Below are positions 9,704-20,115 of a stretch of 64,000 nt of DNA, piece by piece. A program made the position numbers and the translations under genes. Position 1 is the first letter of the stretch. Every line of letters begins with the position of its first letter. The stretch covers positions 4,712,001 through 4,776,000 of the forward strand of contig JAPNXP010000008.1 of NCBI GenBank assembly GCA_028753945.1. The letters are read 5' to 3'. Source of the DNA: Hexactinellida sp. DTS-2022. Its lineage: Eukaryota > Porifera > Hexactinellida. The notes below the pieces were generated by a model. It was not told the DNA's origin and did not search any database. It was given only the letters and a program-made list of their open reading frames with translations.

Positions 9704-10540
9704 ATGTTATACCGTATCTATAGTATAATGCTGCACTTAGCACGTACTATATGTAGAGTCTATAGAATAGTTACCCCACGCGTTACACATTCCTGTGTGC
9801 AGTACCGTTGTCAGGGAACGTACCCTTTGTTTCCGCCGGGTGTAACTATTGAGGAGGATCCCAAAGATGACGATTACGATACAATAACCATAGGCGACGA
9901 GGTGTTTAGGAGGAAATATGCATGTTTCTCATGGCTATGCATTCCTAAACGTAAGTTCGTTACCAGGTTACCAACAAATTGTCCTACATATGTATTAACG
10001 GATGTTAATTACGTTAGTACGAACACAGTTAAACAAATTACACCGGTTAATACGAACACTATTTCAGTCCCCTTCAAAACCTTTTCAATTAATACGAATT
10101 CCGGATAAGGCGATTATATTTTGACGGTCCCCTGGTGTTCCTACTAACCAGGTTCTACTGTAGTATATATAACTGTGTTTAAGATACCCTCGTTACCAGT
10201 ATATCCCGGAATGGGAACTATGTCCCATGGTTCCATATCTCTCTCTCTTATTATAGCTAAAGTTGACCCTGTGCTAGACGCACAGCAACACGAGATGCTG
10301 CTTGAGTGGCGGACCCTCACGCAATACACGAAACCCCCCGTGTACCCGGATATGGAGTTCTACAGGAAATGGTTTGGCCTTATGATACAATGCGATATGT
10401 ATGAGGAAGTACAGCATTTCTATTCGCTGGAGCAAGACCTGCAACTTGATATCGTGTTCGAGGAAGACCTCACTCTGGAAATAGAAACGTATATTGAAGA
10501 GGCGAAGGCTAGGTCATACCATAACTGGGAACGAATGTAA
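9704..10540 (+). CDS. Unrecognised two-exon protein, possible mitochondrial precursor
   Basis: Proposed exons are 9704-9950 and about 10164-10540. Exon 1 starts MLYRIYSIMLHLARTICRVY, rich in Arg and hydrophobic residues and lacking acids, like a mitochondrial presequence. It continues to PGVTIEEDPKDDDYDTITIG and ends at a strong donor, GTAAGT. Exon 2 encodes an acidic C-terminal half with MLLEWRTLTQYTKPPVYPDM and WFGLMIQCDMYEEVQHFYSL, ending EEAKARSYHNWERM. Joining C|TA at the acceptor CTGTAG (10162-10163) keeps the frame; the nearer acceptor TTTAAG gives a stop. That acceptor lies at the end of a family A MITE. I do not recognise the family. Without splicing, the exon 1 frame runs into the MITE and stops at 10108. 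Confidence 0.5.
10011..10163. mobile_element. MITE family A in the intron of the 9.7-kb gene
   Basis: From about ACGTTAGTACGAACACAGTT to CTACTAACCAGGTTCTACTG with the typical CCCCTTCAAAACCTTTTC interior. Its terminal CTACTGTAG coincides with the only in-frame splice acceptor found for exon 2. Confidence 0.75.
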
Positions 10541-10574
10541 TGTTAAATAACTAATGTACTCATCCGTTGTCATG

Positions 10575-10732
10575 GGTATTTTGAACTCTCGTTAATAGGA
10601 ACACCAGGGGACCGTCTTAATATGTTCGTATTATCCTGAATTCGTATTAACCGGAGTCACTTGCATGCATTTGTATAGGCTAGGGGAATTAACCTTGTAT
10701 ATATCCGTGTTCCTATTAACAGAGTCTACTGT
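10575..10732. mobile_element. MITE family B, inverted orientation
   Basis: Starts CTCTCGTTAATAGGAACACC and ends CTATTAACAGAGTCTACTGT. The interior is the reverse complement of other family B copies (GGAGTCACTTGCATGCATTT, TAGGCTAGGGGAATTAACCT). Lies between the unrecognised gene and the myosin. Confidence 0.85.
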
Positions 10733-10843
10733 ATAAGGGTTAACGAGAGTATTTGTATGTAAAATCTTCCAATTATACTTATTGTAAGCACAACTGACAT
10801 ACCTATGTACCTTTACTGTATCTATGGTAGCTAACCCGATCAC

Positions 10844-13800
10844 ATGAGTTATCCAGAGCTCACTCAAACCAGCCTGCAGGAACTTACACATTCCTTAGAG
10901 CAGCTGTATCTCCAAGGAACCCTCCTGTCTGGAATAGGAACTAACGCAGTAGTTAGTGTCAGTTCCAGTTCCGGTCTCAAACCCGATCTCTCCCAGCTGT
11001 CCAATCAGATTCTCTCCTCGCCTAACAGTTCCATAGCTCTGGTGGTGACTGGCATTTCTGCCTCTGGCAAATCGGAACTATGCAATGCATTCCTACACAC
11101 ATTCCAATGCTCCCATACTTATGCACACGCGTTGCTAGACACATTCACGCACTGCATAACTCCACACAGCTATAACGCAACGCGGGCTATCAAACTAGCC
11201 GCATTCCATTTAGACTCTACCGGTGTCATAACCGGATATGAGATTATCCGACATTCGTTGCTGGATGTATTCCGAGTGACGTCACGCGTTGGGTTCAGTT
11301 TCCACTGTTTCTACTTGCTAGCCAAGGGAGCCCCAATTGACACACAAAGCGAACTGTTTATATCCGATATGCGCGGTAGATACATAGAGCACGGTTTGGG
11401 CGCCGGTATTAATGCTAGAAAGGGGTACGATATGATGATGAAGGTGTTCAGGGAGTGTGAGCTGAGCTGTGACGTCATAGCGTCTATTCTAGAGCTGCTA
11501 GCGGCTATACTGTTGGTAGGGGACCTGGAGTTTGGTGAGACCGGACTGACCACTTGTGAGGTGTCAAACCAGGAACAGCTGAGTAACATAGCCACCTTGT
11601 TAGGCGCGCAAAGGGATAAGTTAGGGGACGCTTTGACACACGTGACCTTACAGACTAAGACGGGAGGACAGATAAGGAACAGTTTAACAGCTGATCACTC
11701 CAGATTGGCCTGTGATGCCCTAGCGAGAGGGCTGTATGGGAAACTGATTGAATGGATTATAGGCCTGGTTAATAGCAGGGGGAATGATGATAAATCTAAA
11801 TGTGTGAAAGTTTTGAATATTTTAGAAGTGCCAGGATTTGAGAATGGAGCTGAGAATAATTTTGAAGCTTTGATGACAAACTTTGCTTTTGAGAAGATTA
11901 GCAACATGATGACGTCATTCCTGATCCGGGAGAGACAATTGGAACTGGCGAAAGAAGGAATTTCACAATTATCCGTGGACCCATTTGATAACTTCAATTT
12001 GTGCCAACTTTTGGTGGATAATTTCCGCGGAATTCTGCCAATCATCGACGCCACTTGTAGCCAAACAACAGCTGATCCGAAAGCTATTATTAAAAACCTA
12101 AATTCGAACTGCGGAAACTCCCATTTGTTCGCGAGTGGCATTTCTATTGGAGTTAGGGCATCTGGCAACTGTTTTAGGATAAAGCACCATTTGGGATCTG
12201 TGAACTATGACGTAACTAGCTTCAAACATAGGAACCTAGATAGGCCTTCTGGGAATATTATAGAGATGTTATCTGAATGTCAACATCCGTGTCTTATTGG
12301 AAAGTTTAACCGAAAAGACAAACTGAAATCCGTGATTAGACACACAAGAGAGGTTGTAAATGAAATTATTATTTCTCTCAAGGGAAGTGAGTTCTTCAGT
12401 TTATACTGTTTGAAGGCTAATCCTGGTTTTGAGGTTGGCTTGTTTGATAGGAAATATGTGTCCGAACAAGCCAAGTACTTCAATCTAACAGAACTTATAA
12501 AACTTGGTAAAATCGGTTTCACGTTCAGTGCCAACATTTCAGATTTCCTCAACAAGTACCGTACCCTAGCTGGCTACTATAAGCAGGAGGATCCCAACCA
12601 AGCCTGCAAGAGAGTGCTACAGGGGTTCAGTATACCCGATAGCGATTATATAATAGGAACCACAAAGGTGTTCTTCTCATCCCCCCACACTCTGGATATC
12701 CTAGAGCAAGTACGGGATATATCCTTATCTCGATCCGTCTCTGTTATACAGAGATATATACGGGCATGGATAACCCGTGTTGGATACAAGAAGATTCGTA
12801 GAAGCCAGATTGTCATCGCTTCTAACTACCGCGCTTATCGCGAAAGGAAACGCTTCCTAACCGTACGTACCGCTGCGGTTATAATAAGCAAGTACGTTAG
12901 GGGGTACCAGACTAGAAACTGGTATTATTGGGTTCAGGAGGAAAGGGAGATTTTATGGGCAGTCACCGTTATAGCTAGCTACTATCGGGGATGGAAAGTT
13001 AGGACGAGGTACAAGTTCAGATTTACTGGAAATGCGAAGGTCCTGATTCAAAGCTTTTTCTTGAACGCTTGTCGCTATTTATACTTGAGGCGCTTGGCTA
13101 GGAGCCTACCATCACTCTCTCCCGTGCGATTTGATTGGCCAGATTGTCCCTCCTTTCTGAAGGAAACTTCTGACATTCTGTTTAAGCTGTTCCACTCCTG
13201 GAGATGCGGCCTGTACAGAGGAATGTTGTTTAAGAACCCCGGACTTTTGCAATCGATGAAAGAGAAGTTACTTGCCAATAATCTGTTTCGGAGAAAGAAG
13301 GCTTCTTATCCGAAATCGATTCCATTTCATTTCCAAGGCGACCGTCTTTGCCTCGCCTCAAATACCAAATGGAAACGCGTGGCTCTACAAACCGGTGGTT
13401 TCACACCTATAGTTTGGGACTCAAATGTTCTAAAGGTTAACCGGACAAATGGGAAATTCCAAGAGCGCATATTGGTTGTCACACGTCAGGACGTGCTATT
13501 AATAGACCCGACTAATTTCAAACTTCTACAGCAATTCACGCTCCATACACTTAAGCAGATATCGGTTTCAACTTACTCCGATGGCTGTTTTGTACTACAC
13601 ATTAGCTCACTGCCTACTGTAGGCAAGCCTAGCAACACAAAGGGAGACTTGGTATTCATGTGTCCATACCTTATCGAGCTGGTTGCCAAGACAGCTTTAG
13701 CAGTGAGGGAACTGACCAATAGGAATCTGCCTGTACTCATTAGAAATGAGATTGAGATTGCAGGGAGAGAAGGCGAAAAGTTAATTTTAGAATTTCAATA

Positions 13801-13867
13801 TTTGAAAGGCGCACAGTTTGTAACTCAGCCTAAAAGACACGGAAATAGATTGATATTCACTTTATAA
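10844..13867 (+). CDS. Highly divergent class I myosin, intronless
   Basis: 1007 residues in one exon. The order is that of myosin I: motor (about 1-620), four IQ-like calmodulin-binding repeats (about 630-725; e.g. SVIQRYIRAWITRVGYKK and AVIISKYVRGYQTRNWYY), then a TH1 lipid-binding tail (about 815-1007, from NLFRRKKASYP). Family members link actin to membranes. Motor landmarks present: P-loop GISASGKS (70-77); RIKHHLGSVNYDVTSF (445-460); IIGTTKVFF at the converter (603-611). Switch I (normally N-x-x-S-S-R-F-G-K) is replaced by YNATRAIKLAAF (110-121). Switch II reads LEVPGFE (327-332 area), with Glu where Asp is nearly invariant. Walker A is intact, but ATP hydrolysis is doubtful. The long uninterrupted frame argues against a dead gene; lack of introns suggests intron loss or an old retrocopy. 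Confidence 0.85.
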   Translation: MSYPELTQTSLQELTHSLEQLYLQGTLLSGIGTNAVVSVSSSSGLKPDLSQLSNQILSSPNSSIALVVTGISASGKSELCNAFLHTFQCSHTYAHALLDTFTHCITPHSYNATRAIKLAAFHLDSTGVITGYEIIRHSLLDVFRVTSRVGFSFHCFYLLAKGAPIDTQSELFISDMRGRYIEHGLGAGINARKGYDMMMKVFRECELSCDVIASILELLAAILLVGDLEFGETGLTTCEVSNQEQLSNIATLLGAQRDKLGDALTHVTLQTKTGGQIRNSLTADHSRLACDALARGLYGKLIEWIIGLVNSRGNDDKSKCVKVLNILEVPGFENGAENNFEALMTNFAFEKISNMMTSFLIRERQLELAKEGISQLSVDPFDNFNLCQLLVDNFRGILPIIDATCSQTTADPKAIIKNLNSNCGNSHLFASGISIGVRASGNCFRIKHHLGSVNYDVTSFKHRNLDRPSGNIIEMLSECQHPCLIGKFNRKDKLKSVIRHTREVVNEIIISLKGSEFFSLYCLKANPGFEVGLFDRKYVSEQAKYFNLTELIKLGKIGFTFSANISDFLNKYRTLAGYYKQEDPNQACKRVLQGFSIPDSDYIIGTTKVFFSSPHTLDILEQVRDISLSRSVSVIQRYIRAWITRVGYKKIRRSQIVIASNYRAYRERKRFLTVRTAAVIISKYVRGYQTRNWYYWVQEEREILWAVTVIASYYRGWKVRTRYKFRFTGNAKVLIQSFFLNACRYLYLRRLARSLPSLSPVRFDWPDCPSFLKETSDILFKLFHSWRCGLYRGMLFKNPGLLQSMKEKLLANNLFRRKKASYPKSIPFHFQGDRLCLASNTKWKRVALQTGGFTPIVWDSNVLKVNRTNGKFQERILVVTRQDVLLIDPTNFKLLQQFTLHTLKQISVSTYSDGCFVLHISSLPTVGKPSNTKGDLVFMCPYLIELVAKTALAVRELTNRNLPVLIRNEIEIAGREGEKLILEFQYLKGAQFVTQPKRHGNRLIFTL

Positions 13868-13924
13868 ACTGTTTATATTAACATTATTTGTGCTATTATT
13901 TATTATTAAAGTATTAAACCAAGT

Positions 13925-14100
13925 TGAAACTGGTTTTTATACCCATTTCTTTTCAGATAAAAATAGTAAGAAAAAACCGAAAATTATAAAAAAACTATGA
14001 AAAATACTAGTAAAGTTGGAATTTCTTATAAAAGATTGTATGATGCCACTAACACAATAGAACCTCGTTAGTACGAATAAACCGGTTTCGACTACCACCA
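13925..14100. mobile_element. MITE family G after the myosin gene
   Basis: Contains AAACTGGTTTTTATACCC and ends AATAAACCGGTTTCGACT, with the interior AAAACCGAAAATTATAAAAA and a fragment of family A (ACCTCGTTAGTACGAAT) near the right end. Decayed. Confidence 0.5.
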
Positions 14101-14124
14101 ATAAGTGTTGTTACGAGCTTCAGG

Positions 14125-14322
14125 GATTTATCCAGGAGCGCGCCATACGCCTAGAGGCTATAAATTGTGATATGTTTGCGTTTAGGAGCGCGAAAACTGC
14201 TGAAAGTCCTCATAGAGTAACACAAAACTGACCTATTAGATGTACAAAATTAATACTCTAGTGACCTTAGGACAGTTAGGACTTAGGAGTATTCATTTTT
14301 ACTCCTGTATAATACCCTGATA
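14125..14322. repeat. Interspersed repeat 'AGGAGCGCG' (family I)
   Basis: TATCCAGGAGCGCGCCATAC, GTTTAGGAGCGCGAAAACTG and CTCCTGTATAATACCCTGA are shared with a copy at 62463-62642. Partial copies lie near 8265-8412 and 17200-17255. Ends are inverted (CAGGAGCG / GTATAATACCCTG is partial). Class unknown. Confidence 0.6.
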
Positions 14323-14356
14323 CGAGCTACCTGTGTGTAACATTCCATTAGCCCAA

Positions 14357-17300
14357 ATGAGTAACCACTCGTCTCTGAGTGGGGAGGAGGTGCTAGAGTA
14401 CAGTCCGGTGCACAGCTGTGCTAAGCTGGTGGATTGCCAGGGCCAGCCTATCGACAGGAGTGGTAGCATGGAATGCAGCTTCATGGAGTTCCTAGAGTCC
14501 GTTAGGATAAGAGCTATTGAGTCAGGGACTGATATGGGACATATACAAGTAGGTTGTTGTTGTTGTTGTTGTTTGTTTGTTTGTTTGTTTAGTTGTTTTT
14601 TGGTTGTTTGGTTGTTTGTTGGGTATTTTTGTTGTTGTTGTTTGTTTGTTTGTTTCTTTTGTTGTTGTTTGTTTGTTGTTTGGTTGTTTGTTGGTTATTT
14701 TTCTTGTTTGGTTTTTTTTCTTGTTTGGTTGTTTGTTTGTTTGTTTGTTTGTTTGTTTGTTTGTATAGTATATTATGCTAGTATTTGTTGGTTATTCGTT
14801 TATTTGTTTGTTTACCCGTGTCTACAAGTATATTTACCTATTTGTTTACCTATTTGTTTGCCTATGTGTTTACCTGTGTATTCACCTGTATATTACCCTA
14901 TGTATTCACCTGTGTATTTACCTATATTACCCTATATATTACCCACTACGTATATTACCCTATACCTACCACTATTCCTACTTACAACACAGGACAGACT
15001 GGCAGAGCTGGTACAGTCGACAGAGGAGTACCGCCAGGTGCGCCAGCTGGTGTCTGAGCTCTCCGCTCGGAACAGCTGTCTGGACAGCAGCCTCTCGGAG
15101 GCCCGGGAGGACAGACGGGACCACGAGGGGCGGGCTAGACAGCTGGAGCACGAGCTGCAGCTGATGAGGGAACAGCTGGAACTGGTGATCAGGGATGCCA
15201 ATGAGACCAACCAGTTGCTAGACTGGAAGAGTGGGAACGAGAAGCAGCTGATCGATAATCAAAAGTTTGTTGTTTTGTGTTTCATTTGTAGCAAACAATA
15301 TGCTTCCAACACCTTTCTATTGTATTTTCAGTAATTTTCAAACTAAAAAAATCTAAAATTACACCTGTGCCGACAGAATCTTATTTTGGAGGCACTATCT
15401 TGACCTTTATAGTGATGATGACTTGACAAAAAATCTAAAATTACAGCTGTGCCGACAGCATGTTATTTTCGAGGCACTCTCTTGGGTGACCTACCTATAG
15501 TGCCTCTAAAATAACATGCTGTCGGCACAGGTGTAATTTTAGATTTTTCGTCACGTCATCATCACTATGAAAATCGTCACCCCAGGTGCACTGTAACCCA
15601 TGAGACACCAATCCTGAAATTTGGGTTCTTAGTCATTAAACTCTGTTCTGTGGAGAGGATACGGACAAATAATAATATACCAAGGCAGTCATTTCATACT
15701 GGGCCACTCTATAGTATAGTATAGTCGGCACAGTAATAATTCGCTTGTTCGAAGCCGGGTTTTTATGTTGTAAAGGTGTTGGTGGATATTAAAATAAATT
15801 CTTGCTTTAAAAGGAATGTTTCATTAACCAGAGTTAGATCCAATTTGAGCGTATAGTATAATGTGTACCATATAGACTCTCGTTAATAGGAACACCAGGG
15901 GACCGTCTTAACAAGTACTACGTATTATTGGAGTATACTGTATTGTATGCACAAGTAATATGTACGTATTACCGGAGTATACTGTGCATACATTGTAGGA
16001 AAGCCAGTCGGTACCAGTTGGGACTTGAGCAAGAGAACCGACAGCTGCTGGACGAGTCCCAGGCGCTGAGAGCCGAGACGGAGAGTATAAATAGGAGAGA
16101 GAAGGAGCTGATAAAGCAGTGCTTCGAGCAGCTAGGCTCTGCCAACAGGAAAATAGATATCCTGAATACCGAGTCCGAACAGAGAGAGAATGCTAACTAT
16201 GCACTGGGTTAGTTCCTTATTAACAGTTCTATATCAAGCTTATTGGAACTATAGTGGCACTTGTATTGTAAGACCCTATCTTATACGATACTTATAGCAC
16301 ATATATTACAGTAGAACCTCGTTAGTAGGAACAGGGTTAATACGAACACTATTTCAGTCCCCTTCAAAGTGTTTTGAATACAAACGATATTGGTTAATAC
16401 GAATTCCTGATAAGGCGAACGCATTTTGACGATCCCCTGGTGTTCCTACTAACGAGGTTATACTGTAGTATAATACTAAGGCACTACTGTATATGACAGG
16501 ATTAATTGCCGGTTATAACCTGTGTTAATCAGTGTTTAATCCAGACATTTAGGCAAGGGGGGGGGAAGTAGAGTTTTGGAAATGTGAGGGGGGGCTTCAG
16601 CTTTTGGTGTATTTTTTCAAACTCCAAGGGTGGGAAAATGCCCCCCCCCCGCCCCTAAATGAAACCTTGCCTGTGTGTATAGAGGGGAGATTGCAAGAGC
16701 TCACCGATACAGTTAAGCAGATGCAGGAACACCAGAAGCTCCTATTCGCAGAGAACACCCAACTCAAGCAGCACCTCTCCTCCAACCACGAAACTCAGTC
16801 CCGAGTAGCCGGACACGTTATACTCCTGCAGTCTGTTAACGAGGAGTACAGGGCCATGCTAGGGGACACACAGTCACAGGTATACATAGCATAGATACCG
16901 GAATGTAGCATAGGAATGTTAATTAGTAGTAGGCTGCTTATAAGGATACGAGGAAACGAGCCCTTAGAAATCGAAAGCTTTGCGCCTTATTAGACGACCG
17001 CTGCGCTGCCTTACTAAGCCCTGAAAGTTGAAACTAATCATTTAGAATTATACATCACTGTGGTGTATTAAATATATTCCTCATAAAGTCCCCATTCCGT
17101 TTAGGAGGCATAGTCATTAGTCAATCAAATTTCAGCAAAAATCAAAAATTCGAACCAAATTCATCAAGGTGACTGATTAATGAATTAATCTAATTTTTAT
17201 CCAGGAGCGCGTACAAGATTCATACTCTAGTGACCTTAGGATATAGTCCTGTATAGTACTGGTTGTTGTTGTTGTGTTGTTGTTGTTGTTGTCTAGTTAC

Positions 17301-17701
17301 ACGAGTTGAAGGCTAGGACGGATCTAATCTCCCTACCTGCTATCCCGCTCTCCACAGAACTACAGTCTGCCTTGCAGTACCCTACTCACACACAGAGCAG
17401 TATAACCGGAACCAAACACCAGATAGTTCCACTTACCAGACCCCTGAGCCCGCTTATAGTGTACACACCCACTAACCTTGTAGCTATAGGGGGGCAATAC
17501 TCCAGTCAGAGAGATAGCAGTGATTCAGATAGCTTCATTTGTATTGCCGATCCAAAGTACAAGCTTACACAGAGCGAAAGAGTTAGTTATGACCTTATAT
17601 GGGAATACAGTAGAACCTCGTTAGTAGGAACATCATTAATAAGAAATTCTGGTTATACGAACACTATTTCAGTCCCCTTCAAAGCCTTTCAATACAAATG
17701 A
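14357..17701 (+). CDS. TRAK/Milton-like kinesin adaptor (HAP1_N coiled coil)
   Basis: Five exons: 14357-14548, 14993-15264, 15999-16207, 16683-16879, 17297-17701. All phases match, giving about 420 residues. TRAK/Milton proteins couple mitochondria (through Miro) to kinesin-1 and dynein. Exons 2-4 are continuous coiled coil. They follow the HAP1_N order: LEQENRQLLDESQALRAETE, then REKELIKQCFEQLGSANRKI, then LFAENTQLKQHLSSNHETQS and VNEEYRAMLGDTQSQLHELK. These align by eye with EEENVVLRSE.., ..QQLVNDCVKELRDAN.. and ..VENEELVQHLGAAKDAQ.. of animal TRAKs. The C-terminal part is short and Ser-rich, unlike the long TRAK tail. The last frame runs into a family A MITE (from 17608), which supplies the stop at 17699-17701. 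Either this is a domesticated end or a further donor (e.g. near 17590) was missed. Confidence 0.7.
14551..14980. repeat. (TTG)n/(TTTG)n and TATTTACCTG-type simple repeats, TRAK intron 1
   Basis: A TTG/TTTG run begins 3 bp after the donor and is followed by degenerate TTTACCTATTTG/TTACCCTATATA units up to about 20 bp before the acceptor. Open frames across it (Cys/Leu/Phe/Val only) are repeat artefacts. Confidence 0.85.
15346..15580. mobile_element. Foldback element in TRAK intron 2
   Basis: The arm around 15427-15478 (AAATCTAAAATTACAGCTGT, GCCGACAGCATGTTATTTTC) is matched by its inverse at about 15499-15550 (AAAATAACATGCTGTCGGCA, CAGGTGTAATTTTAGATTTT). A further partial direct copy of the left arm is at 15346-15395. 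Only locus seen. Confidence 0.8.
15867..15950. mobile_element. Family B MITE fragment in TRAK intron 2
   Basis: CTCTCGTTAATAGGAACACC followed by AGGGGACCGTCTTAA, then lost. The neighbouring ATTACCGGAGTATACTG repeats twice. Confidence 0.55.
16309..16465. mobile_element. MITE family A, near-complete reference copy (TRAK intron 3)
   Basis: CAGTAGAACCTCGTTAGTAG at the left and CTACTAACGAGGTTATACTG at the right are inverted. The interior is GGTTAATACGAACACTATTT, CCCCTTCAAAG and GGTTAATACGAATTCCTGAT. Flanked by TA on both sides, as expected for Tc1/mariner/pogo insertion. Confidence 0.9.
17257..17293. repeat. (TTG)n at the TRAK exon 5 acceptor
   Basis: The TTG run ends in TTGTTGTCTAG, so the repeat forms the polypyrimidine-like tract of the splice acceptor. 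Confidence 0.8.
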
Positions 17702-17768
17702 CACCGGTTAATACGAATTTCTGATGATAAGAACATATTTTACGGTCCCCTGGTGTTCATACCAACTC
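17608..17768. mobile_element. MITE family A at the TRAK 3' end
   Basis: Starts CAGTAGAACCTCGTTAGTAG and contains TACGAACACTATTTCAGTCC. The right end is degraded. The TRAK frame passes through about 90 bp of it. Confidence 0.8.
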
Positions 17769-18372
17769 ATTAATAATGTATTTATACTTTTTCCAACGTA
17801 AAATCGGGCACTGCAAGGTCGAAGCCGGGTTTTTATTATTATTATTAAAAGTCTTGGCCAATATATAAGTAAGCCTCTTGTAATACACTTAACCTATAAA
17901 CTTAACAAGGATATAAATTAATAATATATAATGTTAATCGATTACACATATTTCCCAAATGCAATTCCTTAAAAAGAATTATTTAGATTATATATTAAAC
18001 TGATTTTAAATACGAATGCTACGTAATTAATATTATAATTTGTATTACTTATTACAGTAATCTGTTATTCAATATATGTAAACTATCTTACATGTAGCAT
18101 TATTGATACATTTGTGAAAGCAAAGTTTGTTGACTTTATTCAAAATTTATAATTATCAGGTTTCACTATAACATAGAAAATGTTTAATTTGCCAGCACAG
18201 AAAAATTTATTATTTCTGAATTAATCTTGAAATTAATTAAACAATTTGGTTTGCTACTTATACGTATATACGTAGACTAATACGTTTCAATATAAAACCG
18301 AGAGAATTTTTGATTGTGTGACCGATGGCCAATTATTACAATTGATCTAATGTCTGAGATAATTTTAGAATT
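17769..18372. other. Spacer with no recognised gene
   Basis: AT-rich. Contains a GGTCGAAGCCGGGTTTTTAT word also found at 15750, probably a family G remnant. No coding block. Confidence 0.5.
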
Positions 18373-18561
18373 ACAGTCGACTCCGCTTAATAGAGTCACC
18401 TCGGGACCAGGTTGTTTTGACCCGATTAAGCGGAGAAATCGATTAACCGAAAATATTGTAAGCCAAATTGTAATTCTGTCTTATAAATCCTGTGAAATTT
18501 CGACCCGATTAAGCGGAGAAACCGATTAACCGGTGGCTCTATTAAGCGGAGTTGACTGTAG
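18373..18561. mobile_element. MITE family D, complete reference copy
   Basis: ACAGTCGACTCCGCTTAATA at the left and CTATTAAGCGGAGTTGACTG at the right are inverted. Between them are GACCCGATTAAGCGGAGAAA twice and AACCGAAAATATT. Flanking TT/TA. Confidence 0.9.
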
Positions 18562-20012
18562 TTCCAATAAAGGTTCCATAATAATGTGTATACGGGTAAA
18601 CAGGTATACCTACTAACTAGAGTATACCCAGTTCTGTTAAATATTAACCAGACCCTTGTAATTATACGAATTATGATGTATTGAATTAAATCATACTAAA
18701 ATGATTTTTAATATACTAAAATGGTTTTTAAAATACTATACAAAAATATAATTTTGTAACTAGGTTTAACATTTGTAATGCATAACAAATCACAAAACCT
18801 GCTTTGATCATTGTTTTTTATAAAATACAAAGTTTTCCTAGTAACATGATGAAAGTTCAGTTTTGCTTAAATAATGTGCGTTGGTGTTTTCCGATTAGTT
18901 TGTCGACAGGCCAGTGATTACATTTGATTCAACAACTTTGCATTTCTATTGAAAAATGAATTCTAATTCTAAAAATACAAATTTGTCTACTGAAGTACAG
19001 ATATGACTGTGATAAATGCTCTATAAAACGCCTTAAAACGTTCGTATCAACTTATCATATACGTACATGTATTTGTCAACTGCTTTTCCTATAATGACTT
19101 TAAAAAAGTTATTTAACAATTCCAAATTACCCATTCCCCTTCTATCATCCCAATAACTTAATGCTACGCAAAACCTACGCAAATAACAGGAATTAAGCCT
19201 GTAAACATATTCTGTAAGTACGTATGCATTCTGATTCAAGTGGGACGGCTCAACCTATCCTATGGAATTATCTACCGCTACATGTATTACACATTACTTA
19301 ATTACTTAGACAAACATTATACTGAATACTCGTCATATCATATCTGAATGATAAACAATACAGTAGATTCTCTTTACTACGAACACGGATAAGGGAATAT
19401 CGGTTAAGGAGTACAAGGTTTAATTCCCCTAGCCTATACAAATGCATGCAAGTGACTCCGGTTAATACGAATTCCGGGTTAATACGAACAGATTTCATCT
19501 AACAGAGTAGTTAGTTTTGCATTGCCTTATGGATAGTTTCCTTAACGGGAGTTTATAATAATGTTAAAGTCCTGTATTGGAATATGGGGTCAGTAGCGAG
19601 TATTCCCTGTCACGAGTTTTTAAACCTCTCTATCGAGTTTACATCGGCCGTTATTATATCAGAAAATACAAAACGATTTAGCTAGTCAGACACAAAAATA
19701 GGAATTTATATGTATATGAAAGTTGCAAACTAACTTTTCATTACTTCTGAAAATAAGTAGCTCGTTTGTTTTAGTTCCAAATATTAATTCGCTTTAATGA
19801 AACTGATTTGATTCCATTTATGATCATTCTATATTTTGAAATGTTGAAATTCTAAATTAACATTTGCGAGAATATGAACTTTATGATAGAAACACGTGTT
19901 AGTATAAAGGATGTACTTTCACATAAATCTGTTGGTTATCGTAATGTAATACGATATAAACATTCTTACAGAGAGTAGATTACTATCATAATAGTATCAT
20001 AGAGTCAGTTAG
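18562..20012. other. Intergenic, AT-rich, one MITE
   Basis: No coding exon recognised. It holds a family B MITE at about 19358-19510 (CAGTAGATTCTCTTTACTAC; GCAAGTGACTCCGGTTAATA). Confidence 0.6.
19358..19510. mobile_element. MITE family B
   Basis: Contains ATCGGTTAAGGAGTACAAGG, CCCTAGCCTATACAAATGCA and AATTCCGGGTTAATACGAAC; the right end (CATCTAACAGAGTAG) is shortened. Confidence 0.75.
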
Positions 20013-20020
20013 TATAAATA
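20013..20020 (+). promoter_or_regulatory. TATA box of the PP2C-like gene
   Basis: GTATAAATAC about 95 bp before the ATG, followed by an A/C-rich leader with ACTAATAAACAACTAATA repeats. Confidence 0.55.
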
Positions 20021-20115
20021 CATGAATACTTCCTAATAATATATTTATAAACACGCAAATAAACAACTAATAAACAACTAATACACAACTAATAAACAAC
20101 AAAACAACTAATAAA

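Noticed and set aside
11311-13278. Minus-strand frames inside the myosin
   Set aside because: Shadow frames; the plus frame shows recognisable motor, IQ and TH1 regions.
14577-15164. Long Cys/Leu/Val/Phe-rich frames
   Set aside because: Translations of TTG/TTTG and TTACCTG simple repeats within an intron.
19298-19498. Minus-strand frame with [16 protein letters not shown]
   Set aside because: The same peptide ([14 protein letters not shown]) recurs at 43546-43758 because both are family B MITEs read in one frame.
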